64,000 nt of DNA, taken from positions 186,001 through 250,000 of the forward strand of contig WFMF01000079.1 in assembly GCA_011033025.1 (NCBI GenBank), read 5' to 3'. Of the stretch, positions 19,891-30,931 are shown piece after piece. The stretch is from Beroe forskalii. Taxonomy: Eukaryota; Ctenophora; Nuda; Beroida; Beroidae. The position numbers and the translations under genes were made by a program. The first letter of the stretch is position 1. The number at the start of each line of letters is the position of its first letter. The notes beneath the pieces were generated by a model. The model made no database searches. It saw only the letters and a list, made by a program, of their open reading frames with translations, and had not been told where the DNA came from.

Positions 19891-22742
19891 GCCGCACACC
19901 TGTTAAAAATGTCACTCTTGATTGCTTATCTTGGAACGTGAGATCAATCAACAACAAGGTAGACTCTGTCATGGATTACATAGCAACCGAGGACATACCT
20001 ATCGCTTTCATACAGGAAACTTGGCTTAAGGAAGCGAATAATCACACAACTGCTGTTATCAAGGCACATGGGTATAATATCAACCACTATCATAGATCAG
20101 GTGCCACTGGAGGTGGAGTTGCAATCTTGTTTAAGCCCTGTATCAAAATTGTCAAAGTACATGTTCCTAATGAACCAACATTTGAATCCATCAGTGTGAA
20201 AATAGTCCTGCCAAATCGCAAGTCCCTTATAGCATCATCAATTTACAGAACAGGTCCTATCAGCACATTTATTGATGACTTCGATGAATTTCTTGGAAGC
20301 CTTTATACCAAATCAGATAAAGTACTAATATGTGGTGACTTTAATATACACATGGACGAAATATCTAAAACCCATAAGGCCTTGGAACAAGTATATACAT
20401 CATATGGGATGTGTCAGTTCTCTAAGAATCCTACACATAAATCTGGTCACCTGCTTGACTTAGTGATTGCATCTCCAAATGTTGTGGCAAAGGAGAAAGT
20501 GACTGTTCTTCCTTTGTCGTCACTCTACCCTACTTGTGATCATTCACGACTGCTTTTCACCTTGAATGTGAAAGGAATACAAGCTCAAAACAAGAAAGAG
20601 ATAACATTCAGAAACCTTGATAACATTGACACACATAAATTTAGATCAGATCTTCAAAGAACACTGACTTCCATCACAAGCAATGATGTATCTTTTGAAG
20701 ACAAGATTGTGAGATATAACAAAGAAGTTTCTGAGATCCTTGACAAACATGCTCCCTCACTCACCAAATGGATAAGAGATGAGCCCAACTCTAAATGGTT
20801 CGACTCGGCCTACAAATGTGCAAGATCACGAAGGAGAAAAGCAGAAAAAACATGGAAAAGAACTCTATCAGATGTTGACAGATTCTATTTTGAATACCTC
20901 AGAACTTTTTGTAACGATTTGGCAGCTAAGAAAAAGAAAGAGTATTTCAAACAGCACTTCATGAAATATAATTACTCTCAGAAAAGCTTGTATCATTTTG
21001 TCGACACCTTTCTAGACAATGAGAAAGCACTAGTATTACCACCTAAAGAAAACCTGCAGGAAGTAGTGAACGATTTCAATTCTTTCTTTACCAGCAAGAT
21101 TGAAAAAATCAGGCAGTCTTTCCAATCACAATCTGAAATCCCTCAAAGTGAGCCTTCCCTCTCAGTTATCAGTGAATTGAGTGAATTTGATTTGACAACT
21201 GTGGATGAAATCAATGAAATCCTTAAAGAAACAAGCATAAAATCATGTGACCTTGATCCTCTACCAGCAGGAATCATTAAAGAAAACAAAGATCTTCTAG
21301 TCCCCATTCTATGTGACCTTGTGAATGCTTCCCTAACAAGTGGATCTATGGAAGGAATGAAATCAGCCAATCTCACACCTTTGCTAAAGGGAAATTCACT
21401 GGATGCAAACAACCTTAAAAACTACAGGCCAGTTTCTAATCTTGCATTTGTGGGAAAGATTATAGAGAAAGTAGTTTTGAAAAGGTTGAACAATCATTTG
21501 TCGAAAAACAATCTCAACATTGATCACCAATCTGCCTACAAGAAGAAGTTCAGCACAGAAACCCTACTGATTCGAATTGTGAATGACCTTCTCATAGCAT
21601 CTGACGAAGAGAAGGCAACAGTAGTCATGCTCCTGGACTTATCTGCAGCTTTCGACACTGTAGATCATCAAAAGCTGTTATCAATTCTCAATAAGGAGAT
21701 TGGAATCACAGGCCTTGCCTTAAAATGGTTCAATAGTTATCTTTGTGGGCGTTGTCAAAAGGTGAAAATTGGCAACTCAGAATCAGCTGAAATAATCATC
21801 AAGTTTGGTGTCCCTCAGGGGTCAGTCTTAGGTCCTATACTCTTCAATATCTACATCAGGTCGATTTATAACACCGTCAGATCCTGTTCCTTCAATATCC
21901 ACGGGTTTGCTGATGATCACCAGGTTCTGAAATCATACTCCCCTGGACAAGAATATCAGATCATGACAAGAGACCTCCCTCATTGCTTCAGAACAATCAG
22001 TAAGTGGATGAACAGTCATTTTCTTCAGCTAAACCCTGGTAAGACAGAAATAATTGTTTTCGGGAGCACTCATACTCTTTCTAAACTAGAGTTAAACGGC
22101 CTCTTCATCACTCCTGAAATATGCATTAGATGTGTATCTACGGCTAAAAATTTGGGTTTTTACCTTGATTCAGGGCTCACATTTTTACCACAAATTGAAA
22201 AACTGAAAATCCAGTGCAGTAACAAACTGAGAAACATATCTAAGATGCGACCTTTCTTGTCATCAGATCACTTACAACAACTAGTGCATGCACTAGTTAT
22301 ATCATCAATTGACTACTGTAACTCCTTATACTATGGCACCCACTCCAGGAACATGAGATTGCTCCAAAACATTCAAAATAGAGCATGTGCAACTGTTGCT
22401 GGATTGAAAAGGAGAGACCCAAAAACTGAACATCTGAAGGAACTGCACTGGTTGAAAGTACCAGAAAGGATTGAATTCAAAATACTCCTGACAGTTTTCA
22501 AAGCACTGAACAGTATGGCTCCTGAATACCTGTCAACCCTAGTCAATTATAATAGCATCAGTGGGAGTAGGTTACCAACCTTACAGACTATTATTCCGAA
22601 ATCAAAAATGGGATGTAGAGCTTTCAGCTACACTGCTGCTGCACTGTGGAACAAGTTACCACAATCCATCAGACTATGTTCCACTGTTGAGACATTTAAA
22701 ACTAGCTTAAAGACATTTTTATTCAAGAGGTGTTATGGATGA
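19869..22742 (+). CDS. LINE ORF2: endonuclease and reverse transcriptase
   Basis: About 950 residues in the -1 frame relative to ORF1. The N-terminal APE-type endonuclease begins at DCLSWNVRSINNK, with IQETWL, GGGVAILF, CGDFNIHMDE and the terminal CDHSRL block. The reverse transcriptase shows NYRPVSNL, LLDLSAAFDTVDH, GVPQGSVLGPILF and the catalytic FADDHQ. The C-terminal thumb region (NIQNRACATVAG, LKELHWLKVPERI, AALWNKLPQSIR, FKTSLKTFLF) is as in CR1/L2/Rex1-type LINEs. The frame is intact. It opens after a TAA at 19866-19868 and has no ATG before MDYIATED (19971), which would delete the endonuclease WN motif. Translation therefore probably depends on ORF1, most simply by frameshifting. It may be a recent, once-active copy. 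Confidence 0.92.
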   Translation, partial: LKKRVRVSRTPVKNVTLDCLSWNVRSINNKVDSVMDYIATEDIPIAFIQETWLKEANNHTTAVIKAHGYNINHYHRSGATGGGVAILFKPCIKIVKVHVPNEPTFESISVKIVLPNRKSLIASSIYRTGPISTFIDDFDEFLGSLYTKSDKVLICGDFNIHMDEISKTHKALEQVYTSYGMCQFSKNPTHKSGHLLDLVIASPNVVAKEKVTVLPLSSLYPTCDHSRLLFTLNVKGIQAQNKKEITFRNLDNIDTHKFRSDLQRTLTSITSNDVSFEDKIVRYNKEVSEILDKHAPSLTKWIRDEPNSKWFDSAYKCARSRRRKAEKTWKRTLSDVDRFYFEYLRTFCNDLAAKKKKEYFKQHFMKYNYSQKSLYHFVDTFLDNEKALVLPPKENLQEVVNDFNSFFTSKIEKIRQSFQSQSEIPQSEPSLSVISELSEFDLTTVDEINEILKETSIKSCDLDPLPAGIIKENKDLLVPILCDLVNASLTSGSMEGMKSANLTPLLKGNSLDANNLKNYRPVSNLAFVGKIIEKVVLKRLNNHLSKNNLNIDHQSAYKKKFSTETLLIRIVNDLLIASDEEKATVVMLLDLSAAFDTVDHQKLLSILNKEIGITGLALKWFNSYLCGRCQKVKIGNSESAEIIIKFGVPQGSVLGPILFNIYIRSIYNTVRSCSFNIHGFADDHQVLKSYSPGQEYQIMTRDLPHCFRTISKWMNSHFLQLNPGKTEIIVFGSTHTLSKLELNGLFITPEICIRCVSTAKNLGFYLDSGLTFLPQIEKLKIQCSNKLRNISKMRPFLSSDHLQQLVHALVISSIDYCNSLYYGTHSRNMRLLQNIQNRACATVAGLKRRDPKTEHLKELHWLKVPERIEFKILLTVFKALNSMAPEYLSTLVNYNSISGSRLPTLQTIIPKSKMGCRAFSYTAAALWNKLPQSIRLCSTVETFKTSLKTFLFKRCYG

Positions 22743-22990
22743 GGTTTTCAATCTGTTTAATATTCTGTTATTATGTCTGGACATCAACCCTGTAATTAAA
22801 ATGGTACCTTGTGTTGTTAAATACTTAAGGAATATTTTGATCGATGACATTTTTTGTTTTTAAAGTATTTCACACAGTTGTGCATAGGGTTAGAATAATT
22901 AATTTATTTTATCACCTCGTTACTGTGTATAAGCAACCATATTTTATTATTATTATTATTATTCGCAAATTAAAACACTACCTTTCAAAT

Positions 22991-24939
22991 TTTTTTGAAT
23001 TAAAAAGAAATCTTTCTTCAAGACATCAATCTGCAAGACTTTTCTCCAACTCCGTACTTGAACACCAACATGATCCCTTTCAGTAATCCAATGTGGAGAG
23101 CAGCAGGATCCAAGTGAGTCACACCAAGATGAGTGGTGTGCAGGCATCTTCAGTCCAATACCTACCTCAGCTTTCGGGGTGTTTAAATTGCGAGAGCTTT
23201 TTATGAGGTAGGCCCCCCAGCAGTCACCCCCTGGTACCAGGGTATAGCACCATCAAGTGCAGTGACCACCTGCCTGAATGAAACTGAAACTTGCTCTTTG
23301 GTCTTTGTTTGTACTCCAAGCATCAAGAAATTAAGCAAAACACTTAGTGAAGAGAAGTAGAGGACCGGTGGATGGATCCGGGTTATTTGTGTCCTTTTAC
23401 GTTGCACATTAATAAAATTAATGAGAAGTGGCATGCATCCTGATCCAATACTTCATCTTGAGAGATGCTTCTCCTGAAAATCAGGGTTAAAACATTTTTG
23501 AATTAAAAAGAAATCTTTCTTCAAGACATCAATCTGCAAGACTTTTCTCCAACTCCATACTTGAACACCAACATGATCCCTTTCGGTAATCCAATGTGGA
23601 GAGCAGCAGGATCCAAGTGAGTCACACCAAGATGAGTGGTGTGCAGGCATCTTCAGTCCAACACCTACCTCAGCTTTCGGGGTGTTTAAATTGCGAGAGC
23701 TTTTTATGAGGTAGCCCCCCCCCCCCAGCAGTCACCCCCTGGTACCAGGGTATAGCACAGTCAAGTGCAGTGACCACCTGCCTAATTGACACCAAGCACC
23801 AAGAAATTAAGCAAAACATTTAGTGAAGAGAAGTAGAGGACCGGTGGATGGATCCGGGTTATTTGTGACATTTTATGTTGCACATTCATAAAATTAATGC
23901 GAGTGGCATGCATCCTGATCCAATACTCCATCTTGAGAGATGCTTCTCCTGAAAATCAGGGTTAAAACATTTTGAATTAAAAGAAATCTTTCTTCAAGAC
24001 ATCAATCTGCAAGACTTTTCTCCAACTCTGTACTTGAACACCAACATGATCCCTTTAGGTAATCCAATGTGGAGAGCAGCAGGATCCAAGTGAGTCACAC
24101 CAAGATGAGTGGTGTGCAGGCATCTTCAGTCCAATACCTACCTCAGCTTTCGGGGTGTTTAAATTGCAAGAGCTTTTTATGAGGTAGGCCCCCAGCAGTC
24201 ACCCCCTGGTACCAGGGTATAGCACCATCAAGTGCAGTGACCACCTGCCTGAATGAAACTGAAACTTGCTCTTTGGTCTTTAATTGTACTCCAAACATCA
24301 AGAAATTAAGCAAAACACTTAGTGAAGAGAAGTAGAGACCGTGGGTGGTGTCCTTTTACGTTGCACATTAATAAAATTAATGAGAAGTGGCATGCATCCT
24401 GATCCAATACTTCATCTTGAGAGATGCTTCTCTTGAAAATCAGGGTTAAAACATATTTGAATTAAAAAGAAAACTTTCTTCAAGACATCAATCTGCAAGA
24501 CTTTTCTCCAACTCCATACTTGAACACCAACATGATCCCTTTCGGTAATCCAATGTGGAGAGCAGCAGGATCCAAGTGAGTCACACCAAGATGAGTGGTG
24601 TGCAGGCATCTTTAGTCCAATACCTACGTCAGCTTTCGGGTGTTTAAATTATGAGAGCTTTTTATGAGGTAGGCCCCCAGCAGTCACCCCTGGTACCAGG
24701 GTATAGCACCATCAAGTGCAGTGACCACCTGCCTGAATGAAACTGAAACTTGCTCTTTTGGTCTTTGTTTGTACTCCAAGCATCAAGAAATTAAGCAAAA
24801 CACTTAGTGAAGAGAAGTAGAGGACCGGTGGATGGATCCGGGTTATTTGTGTCCTTTTACGTTGCACATTAATAAAATTAATGAGAAGTGGCATGCATCC
24901 TGATCCAATACTTCATCTTGAGAGATGCTTCTCCTGAAA
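22991..24939. repeat. Tandem array, four units of ~490 bp
   Basis: Units begin near 22997, 23500, 23974 and 24459. Each has a shared GAATTAAAAAGAAATC start, CACCAAGATGAGTGGTGTG, CCTGGTACCAGG and ATGGATCCGGG. Differences are small indels. The array is bracketed by an 11-bp direct repeat ACCTTTCAAAT (22980-22990, 24940-24950), so it seems to have inserted into the Helitron body as a block. Short open frames in it are repeat-derived. Confidence 0.85.
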
Positions 24940-25055
24940 ACCTTTCAAATTGATTGCATTCTTTTTACTGCATCAAAACATTCCTATCAGATTAAAAGTT
25001 ATGAGCAATGAAATCAAATGTTCAATTCCATGAAGGAGTTAAGTGGAAAACGTAA
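24940..25055 (-). mobile_element. Fragment of the host Helitron body
   Basis: TTTTTACTGCATCAAAACATTCC and CAGATTAAAAGTTATG match, in reverse, the interior of the complete Helitron at 32059-32673. Other pieces of the same copy lie at 22962-22990, 25292-25316 and about 30807-30930. Confidence 0.7.
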
Positions 25056-25288
25056 GGCGCCCATAACGTTCGTCGGTCGATCGATTGGAATTGGTCAATC
25101 GATCAACTCCATTTGAACGAATGATGTGTTTCACTGGTCCCTAATGACTTGAATCGTGTTTAAATTAGCAATATTTAGTTGTTTTCCTATTAGCTCAAAG
25201 ATTTTCTATTGAAGACACATCAGTCGATCAAATTAAGTTGATCGATCGACCAGTTCCAATCGATCGACCGATGAACGTTACGGGCGCC
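25056..25288. mobile_element. Harbinger-like MITE, 233 bp
   Basis: Terminal inverted repeats of about 55 bp start GGCGCCC and contain TCGGTCGATCGATTGGAA. A TAA direct repeat flanks both ends (25053-25055, 25289-25291), the 3-bp target duplication of PIF/Harbinger elements. No transposase inside. Confidence 0.85.
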
Positions 25289-25889
25289 TAACTTTGTTGG
25301 TTAGTCTTTATAGTGGGGGGGGGGGTACCACTGTCCCAATTGTCCCCAACTCAAAAAAAGTTGATTGGGACAGGGACAAATGGGACACTTGGGACAAATG
25401 AGACATTTGGGACAAATGGGACAATTTGGACAGAGAAAATGGGACAATTTGGACTCAAAAAGTGACTTGCAACTGGTAAAAATGGGACAATTGGGACGCA
25501 TGAAACAGAAAAAAATGGGTCTCAAAAAATGAATTGGGACTAGGAAATATGTGACATTTGGGACAATTGGAACATTTGGGACAAATGTGAAATTTGGTAC
25601 AAATGTAAAATTTGGTACAAATGTGACATTTTGGACAAATGTGACATTTGGGAGGAATATGATGTTAATAAGGACTGAGATAAATGGGACTCAAATGGTT
25701 GTGTTTGTGAGCAGCATTTTACTATTTTAGAATTATTTTCCTCACAACATATGATATTAAAGCAAATGAAACTCCAACATGAAGTACATTAGAAGCCTTA
25801 CCACTTCTTGTGATGTTTAGATATTCATGGTTCACATTTTGTACCTGAATTATAAGACATGTACATGAAAATATATAACTATATAATAA

Positions 25890-26227
25890 CTAGCAGGCCC
25901 GTTGGGCCTGCTTATACGCAGCTCACTCGGCGCTGCTACGCAGCACCTCGTTCGGAAATTTCGACCTATGCAATTCAAGTCGACCAAATACTTTTTACCA
26001 CATCAAAAAATTCCAATCACATCAAAAGTTTGGCACAACCTATTCAAAACAGCATTAAACAAAAATGAACGCGCGCGCAATATGTAAACATGTAACCATA
26101 GCAACGCAAAAACGCGCGCACCTATACCAAAACTGCACGTGCACGCTTCAAAATGTGTCTACAAAAGGACAAAAGACGTTACTACGTACAAAAAAATAGT
26201 ACAGAGGTTGCGAAATTATATTAGAGA
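25890..26227 (-). mobile_element. Non-autonomous Helitron H1 (338 bp)
   Basis: On the minus strand it starts TCTCTAATATAATTTCGC and ends with the hairpin GCAGGCCCAACGGGCCTG and CTAG, flanked by T. It directly abuts H2. No coding sequence. Confidence 0.85.
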
Positions 26228-28115
26228 CTAGCAGGCCCGTTGGGCCTGCAAATACACAGCTCACTCGGTGCTGCTACGCAGCACCTCGTTCGCAAATTTC
26301 GAATCCCACAATTCAAATCAACTTTATACTTTTTACCGCATCAAAAAAATCTAATCATATCAAAAGTTAGTAGTCTTAGTAAAATGGCCACGGTCAGTTT
26401 AATCAACCAGGCCGGTGGCAGCCATGCTGCTATAGCATGGAGACTATCCCTAATACACTAGGCTAAGGGTGTGAACTCCTGGGTGGTTTTTTAGGCCACC
26501 CGACTGCCGGGGATATCCTGGGCTGAGAGCAGCAAGTCTGTCCAGGACCTCTCTGGACCGGCAAGCTGCCAACGCCCGTGGCATCAATCAGACTGCAATG
26601 CAAGACAAGGCTTGCTTGCAGATTAAGTCAGAGATCTGCCGAAGGTGGCTATGTACCACCTCGCTTCGTCTAGATGAGTCACTGGGAGGTCTGACCCAGC
26701 CAGACTGCGTAAATAATATTCCCATCGATTGGGATTTAACTGGGCTCAATGGGCAAAGCCCAGTTCCAGGATACTGCCTGGAACAGCAGAGAAGGAAATA
26801 GTTACTAGGTGATATTTTTGTTAGGTTTATCTTCTTACTTTCTTAGTGAGATAGGCTCAGTTAGTTTCGATGAAAAAGCTTCATTAGGTTGTGGATTGTT
26901 ATATGAACTGGTTGGTCAGAGTTGACAGTTTTTCCAAGTTTAGGTAATTTTGAAGTGGTATATTCTCTGTATAGTCCTCTATGTGTAATTCTGTTTCGTC
27001 TGGACAGAATAAAGGGTCTATTCCAGCATTTTCAAGATCACAGGTACTGAAAGGATGTTAGAAGTTTCCCTGTTTAAAGTAGGTTCATGATGGTTGTTCA
27101 TTACTCCATTAATCATGATAATGTTGCTAAATCAGATTAATTGGGAGGGGACATCCTTTCCATATGGGCTGTAGTTAATCATATTTATTTCTAAGGGTCT
27201 AGATGTACAGAATTTTGTTGCTTGACAGAGGTGGTGAGGTAATGGGACTTAGCTGGTTTGAAGTACAGAGTACCCAGCAGGTGAGGGTGATGAAAGTGGG
27301 GGAAGATAACGAATTGAAATTTTGTTTACTAACTGGATATTAGGGAAGTAGGGAGAGTTGGACAGTGGCTAAGTTTTGTAGCTAAGTTTTATATAGAGGG
27401 TTGATGATGCAACTGAAGGTCACCAGTGTAGCTGCTGCTTTCAGAATGAAACAAAAATTATTCCAGCTGATGGTGCTGAAGGACCTTGAAGGGATCTGAA
27501 CTTGTGAGAAGGGGTATTGGGGACCCCTTTAACAAGTTGAATGATGTGAAAATCTTATCAGGGGTTCTTGAGTGTCCTTTGAGGGTTTGAGGGAGGAAGT
27601 CATATTGTATGTTTTGTTGTCCACCCATGTTGTTATGATATACAATATGTTAAAGTTTCTCATTCCTCTGAGGATGGACTTCAAGTTAGTGTACCTGAAT
27701 TATAATGAATTAAGTAAAAAAGATTAAAGAATAAAGTATAGAAAGAGGGGGCTAGGGTGGTAATATAATGTGAAAATAAAAGTTAGTATACTGTTAGGGG
27801 TTGGATAGTGAAGTTATGATACTTAGCTGGTGAGTGGTACTAGAGAGTACCCAGCAAGTGGAAGGTCTGGATGATACCAACTGCATGGGGAAGTGCAGTT
27901 GGCACACTCGGGAGGGGGAGGTGCGTGAGGCCCCAACTGGAAAGAACCAGGTCCCTGCCCCATATCAAAAGTTATGAAGCTCCGAATTCAAAACAACATT
28001 AAACAGAAATGATCGCGTGCGCAGTTAATCTGCACGTGCAATTTCCCCCATTGCGCACGTTGCCATGGGGCGTGACGTACAAAAAACATACAGAAAATGC
28101 GAAATTATAAGTAAG
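26228..28115 (-). mobile_element. Non-autonomous Helitron H2, split by LINE-derived copy B
   Basis: It has the CTAG/hairpin 3' end at 26228 and a TC-type 5' end near 28115. The body is interrupted at 26370-27961. Confidence 0.8.
26370..27961 (-). mobile_element. LINE-derived non-autonomous element, copy B (1.6 kb)
   Basis: Flanked by the 13-bp duplication ATATCAAAAGTTA (26357-26369 and 27962-27974). Same two ends as copies A, C and D. Decayed frames only. Confidence 0.88.
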
Positions 28116-28358
28116 ATAGCAGGCCCGTTGGGCCTGCAAATACACAGCTCACTCGGCGCTGCTACGCAGCACCTCGTTCGCAAACCCAACAATTCAAATC
28201 AATTTTTACCGCATCAAAAAATTCCAATCATATCAAAACATCATTAAACCGAAATGATTGCGTGCGCAATTAATATGCACGTGCAATTTCCCCATTTCGC
28301 GCGTGTTGCCATGGGTGTGACGTACAGAAAAACACAATCTGTGATTTTATATAAGAGA
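28116..28358 (-). mobile_element. Non-autonomous Helitron H3 (243 bp)
   Basis: Hairpin GCAGGCCCAACGGGCCTG with CTAT in place of CTAG at its 3' end; 5' end TCTCTTATATAAAATC. Directly between H2 and H4 without spacer. Confidence 0.8.
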
Positions 28359-28703
28359 CTAGCAGGCCCGTTGGGCCTGCTTATACGCAGCTCACTCGGT
28401 GCTGCTATGCAGCACCTCGTTCGCAAATTTCGACCTATGCAATTCAAGTCGACAAAATACTTTTTACCGCATCAAAAAATTCCAATCAGATCAAAAGTTG
28501 GGCACAACCTATTCAAAACAGCATTAAACAAAAATGAACGCGCGTCGCGCGCGCAATATGTAAACATGTAACCATAGCAACGCGAAAACGCGCGCACCTA
28601 TACCAAAACTGCACGTGCACGCTTCAAAATGTGTCTACAAAAGGACAAAAGACGTTACTACGTACAAAAAAATAGTACAGAGGTTGCGAAATTATATTAG
28701 AGA
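28359..28703 (-). mobile_element. Non-autonomous Helitron H4 (345 bp)
   Basis: Nearly identical to H1. Ends CTAG (28359-28362) and TCTCTAATATAATTTCG (28703 side). The outer flanks of the H1-H4 row are A and T, the usual Helitron target. Confidence 0.85.
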
Positions 28704-28867
28704 TACTCTACAGAAAATATCAACAACAAGAAAATATGAGAAAGATGGCAGTTTCAATGCAACAACAGCTGCTTCAATGTTACAATATCAGTTGAACTGA
28801 CCTACTTCCTTACTTACCTAGTATAGTAGAGTAGAAGTATGGTTTAGGTAAATCGAGCAATCCTTTT

Positions 28868-30269
28868 TTCTTTTTTTTTGGCGCAAAATCCACTGACCAC
28901 ACGCCTCCGCTTACGCGAGTGACGGTGGCAGCTCTCCATTGCAGAGAGCTCTGCTGGGACCCATCTGGATGCACTCTAGCAAGCTAGTAACCCCTTACCT
29001 GGGTGCCAGATGGTGGTGCTCCTGGAAGCACCAAATGGTCGGGGGCACCCCTCTGAAGATTGACTACCATGATCCCTTGGTAAGAGTGGCTTGGAGGCCT
29101 TGTCCCTCTAACGCTCGGCTCTGAGAGTCCATCAGGTTGAGTTGTGCAGGACTATGTCGCTTGAGTGTGGTTTTGTCATGGTTATTGTTAGTTGTAGACG
29201 TGGTTTGCATTTCGAGGTAGCCAAAAGGGCTGGGAGGAGAGGTTGATACCTTGTGTGCTCGGCTGGTATCTTGTGCGCGCGGCTGGCTTCGCGCGATGGA
29301 TGGTGTGGTTTGTATCAGGATATAGCCTTGGCGATTGCACTCAGGTTCAGTAAATGGGTTTCCTGAATTTTCATAAGAAAAGAAAACCTTGTGTTCCGAT
29401 TTGTGTTATAATGTTTGCCCTGTGTTCGTAACTCCCTGCGAGAGACAGAGAGAGAGAGAGAAAATCTTCTTATGTTTTTTAAGTGGGATAGTAGTTGATG
29501 TTGGTACGGCCTGTTTTGTAAATAAAATGAGTTAATTTTTTTGGGCCAAAATCGGAGAGGATTTGGGGGAGGCTTATGTACGGTATGCCGAAGATAGTGA
29601 CTCTAGTGTGGGCGTATGCTGGGGGGGGTTTCACTGTCCCAATTGTCCCAAACTCAAGAAAAAGTGGATTGGGACAGGGACAATTGGGACAAATGGGACA
29701 TTTGGGACAATTGGGACAAATGGGACAGACAAAATGGAACAAATGGGACTCAAAAAAGTGAATTCGGACTGGGACAATTGGGACAATTGGGACATTTGGG
29801 ACAAATGGGACAATTGGGACAAATGGGACAGAGAAAATGGAACAAATGGGACTCAAAAAAGTGAATATGGACTGGGACAAATGGGACATTTGGGACAAAT
29901 GGGACATTTGGGACAATTCGAACAAAAGTGACAGAGACAACTGGGGTTCAAATGATTGCGTTTTTGAGTGGCAGTTTAGTGTTTTTTGTCCCACAGCTTG
30001 TTACATAGCGGCACACAACCAAAACTTGTACTTATTAGCATAGTATGAATATAACTTTTATTTCAATGATAGAAAAACATTGATCAATGTTAAAATGATA
30101 GATGACTGATTTTTTTAAACTTTTCGGTTGTCCCAATTGTCCCAAATGTCTCAGTTGTCCCAATTGTCCCAAAAACCAGTCCCAAACTCAAAAAAAAGTA
30201 AATTGGGACAGGGACAATTGGGACAATTGGGACACTGACACTCCCCCCTATGCTGGGCATTCTCCTATG
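28868..30269 (-). mobile_element. Poly(A) retroposon with 15-bp target duplication
   Basis: The 15-bp repeat TCGAGCAATCCTTTT lies at 28853-28867 and 30270-30284. Read on the minus strand the insert ends in an A-rich tail (GCCAAAAAAAAAGAAAAAA). Its own ~770 bp have no clear protein. It was later hit by the hAT-like element at 29623-30248. Confidence 0.75.
29623..30248. mobile_element. hAT-like non-autonomous element, 626 bp
   Basis: Eight-bp direct repeats TATGCTGG (29615-29622, 30249-30256) flank ends GGGGGGTTTCACTGTCCCAA and its near-complement. Subterminal tracts are GGGACAAATGGGACAATT-type repeats of about 10 bp. Frames reading WDNWDKWD are repeat artefacts. Confidence 0.85.
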
Positions 30270-30284
30270 TCGAGCAATCCTTTT

Positions 30285-30551
30285 AGGCCAGTATCACACC
30301 TTTATTATGCCAGCTCCACGCCAGTATCGCACCAGTATCAGGCCTACCTCACACCAGCATCGCGCCAGTATCACACTAGTATCAGGCTAGTAGCATGCCA
30401 GTAGCACGCCAGTATCAGATCATATACTGGCGTGTTACTGATGTCCTGGCTTTAAGCTTGATTGGCGCAATACTGGCGTGATACTAGAGTGCTACTGGCA
30501 TGCTACTGGTGCAATACTGGTACCTGCTACTGGCGTGCTACTGGACCTAAA
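30285..30551. repeat. Inverted array of CCAGTATCACA/CCAGTAGCACG units
   Basis: Left half repeats GCCAGTATCACACC-like units; the right half repeats the complement. Ends are TTTAGGCCAGTA and its approximate complement. It predates the 15-bp-TSD retroposon, which interrupts its left flank. Confidence 0.6.
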
Positions 30552-30931
30552 CAGATCACTCAATTTACCATCCTTTAGTAGCAAAGATATAAATTTCTGA
30601 CAGAAATAGTCAGAAATTATTTGAATGATAAAACAGGGACAAATTTGAAAATCACTTATTTTTTCCCACTTTTTCATTTGTCCCAATTGTCCTAAATGTC
30701 CCAATTGTCCCAAATGTCTCAAATGACAGTCCCTAACTCAAAAAAAGTAAATTGGGACAGGGACATTTGGGAATTTTTGGGACAGTGACATTCCCCCCTA
30801 TAGTCGTGCTAAACCGTTTTATTTTTGTTCCGTTTTGATTGCAAGATGGTGTAAACTCAGAAAAATGATTCTCATGCTGACATTGGACACTTTTGTTTTG
30901 TTCACATTGATCCAGGCCAGAACTGTCTTCG

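Larger units (their letters stand above)
19075..22960 (+). mobile_element. CR1/L2-like non-LTR retrotransposon (LINE) ending in (ATT)n
   Basis: Two overlapping ORFs (see separate entries) are followed by a short 3' region and an (ATT)n tail at about 22938-22960. It sits inside a Helitron: Helitron terminus to the left (19012) and Helitron body resuming at TTCGCAAATT (22962). The 5' end is truncated or fused to the Helitron terminus, so the original start of ORF1 is not visible. Confidence 0.85.
25317..30798. mobile_element. hAT-like element, later filled with other transposons
   Basis: Left half about 25317-25880 (G-run, CACTGTCCCAATTGTCC, then GGGACAAATGGGAC repeats); right half about 30585-30798 (repeats, then CAGTGACATTCCCCCC). 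Together they match the uninterrupted sibling at 29623-30248. The flanks TATAGTGG and TATAGTCG look like an 8-bp target duplication with one change. About 4.7 kb of younger insertions separate the halves. Confidence 0.7.

Noticed and set aside
26598-26801. Recurrent ~60-codon frames shared by 26598-26801, 49687-49872 and 54445-54630
   Set aside because: Conserved only because they lie in copies B, C and D of the same LINE-derived element; they run opposite to its relic RT frame.
28254-28571. 105-codon frame containing LAGPLGLLIRSSLGAAMQHLV
   Set aside because: Translation of Helitron termini; similar frames appear at every Helitron copy in the window.
29479-30043. Open frames of WDNWDKWD or CPNCPKCPICP type on both strands
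   Set aside because: They are translations of the ~10-bp GGGACAATTGGGACAAAT repeats of the hAT-like elements, not metal-binding or Trp-rich proteins.
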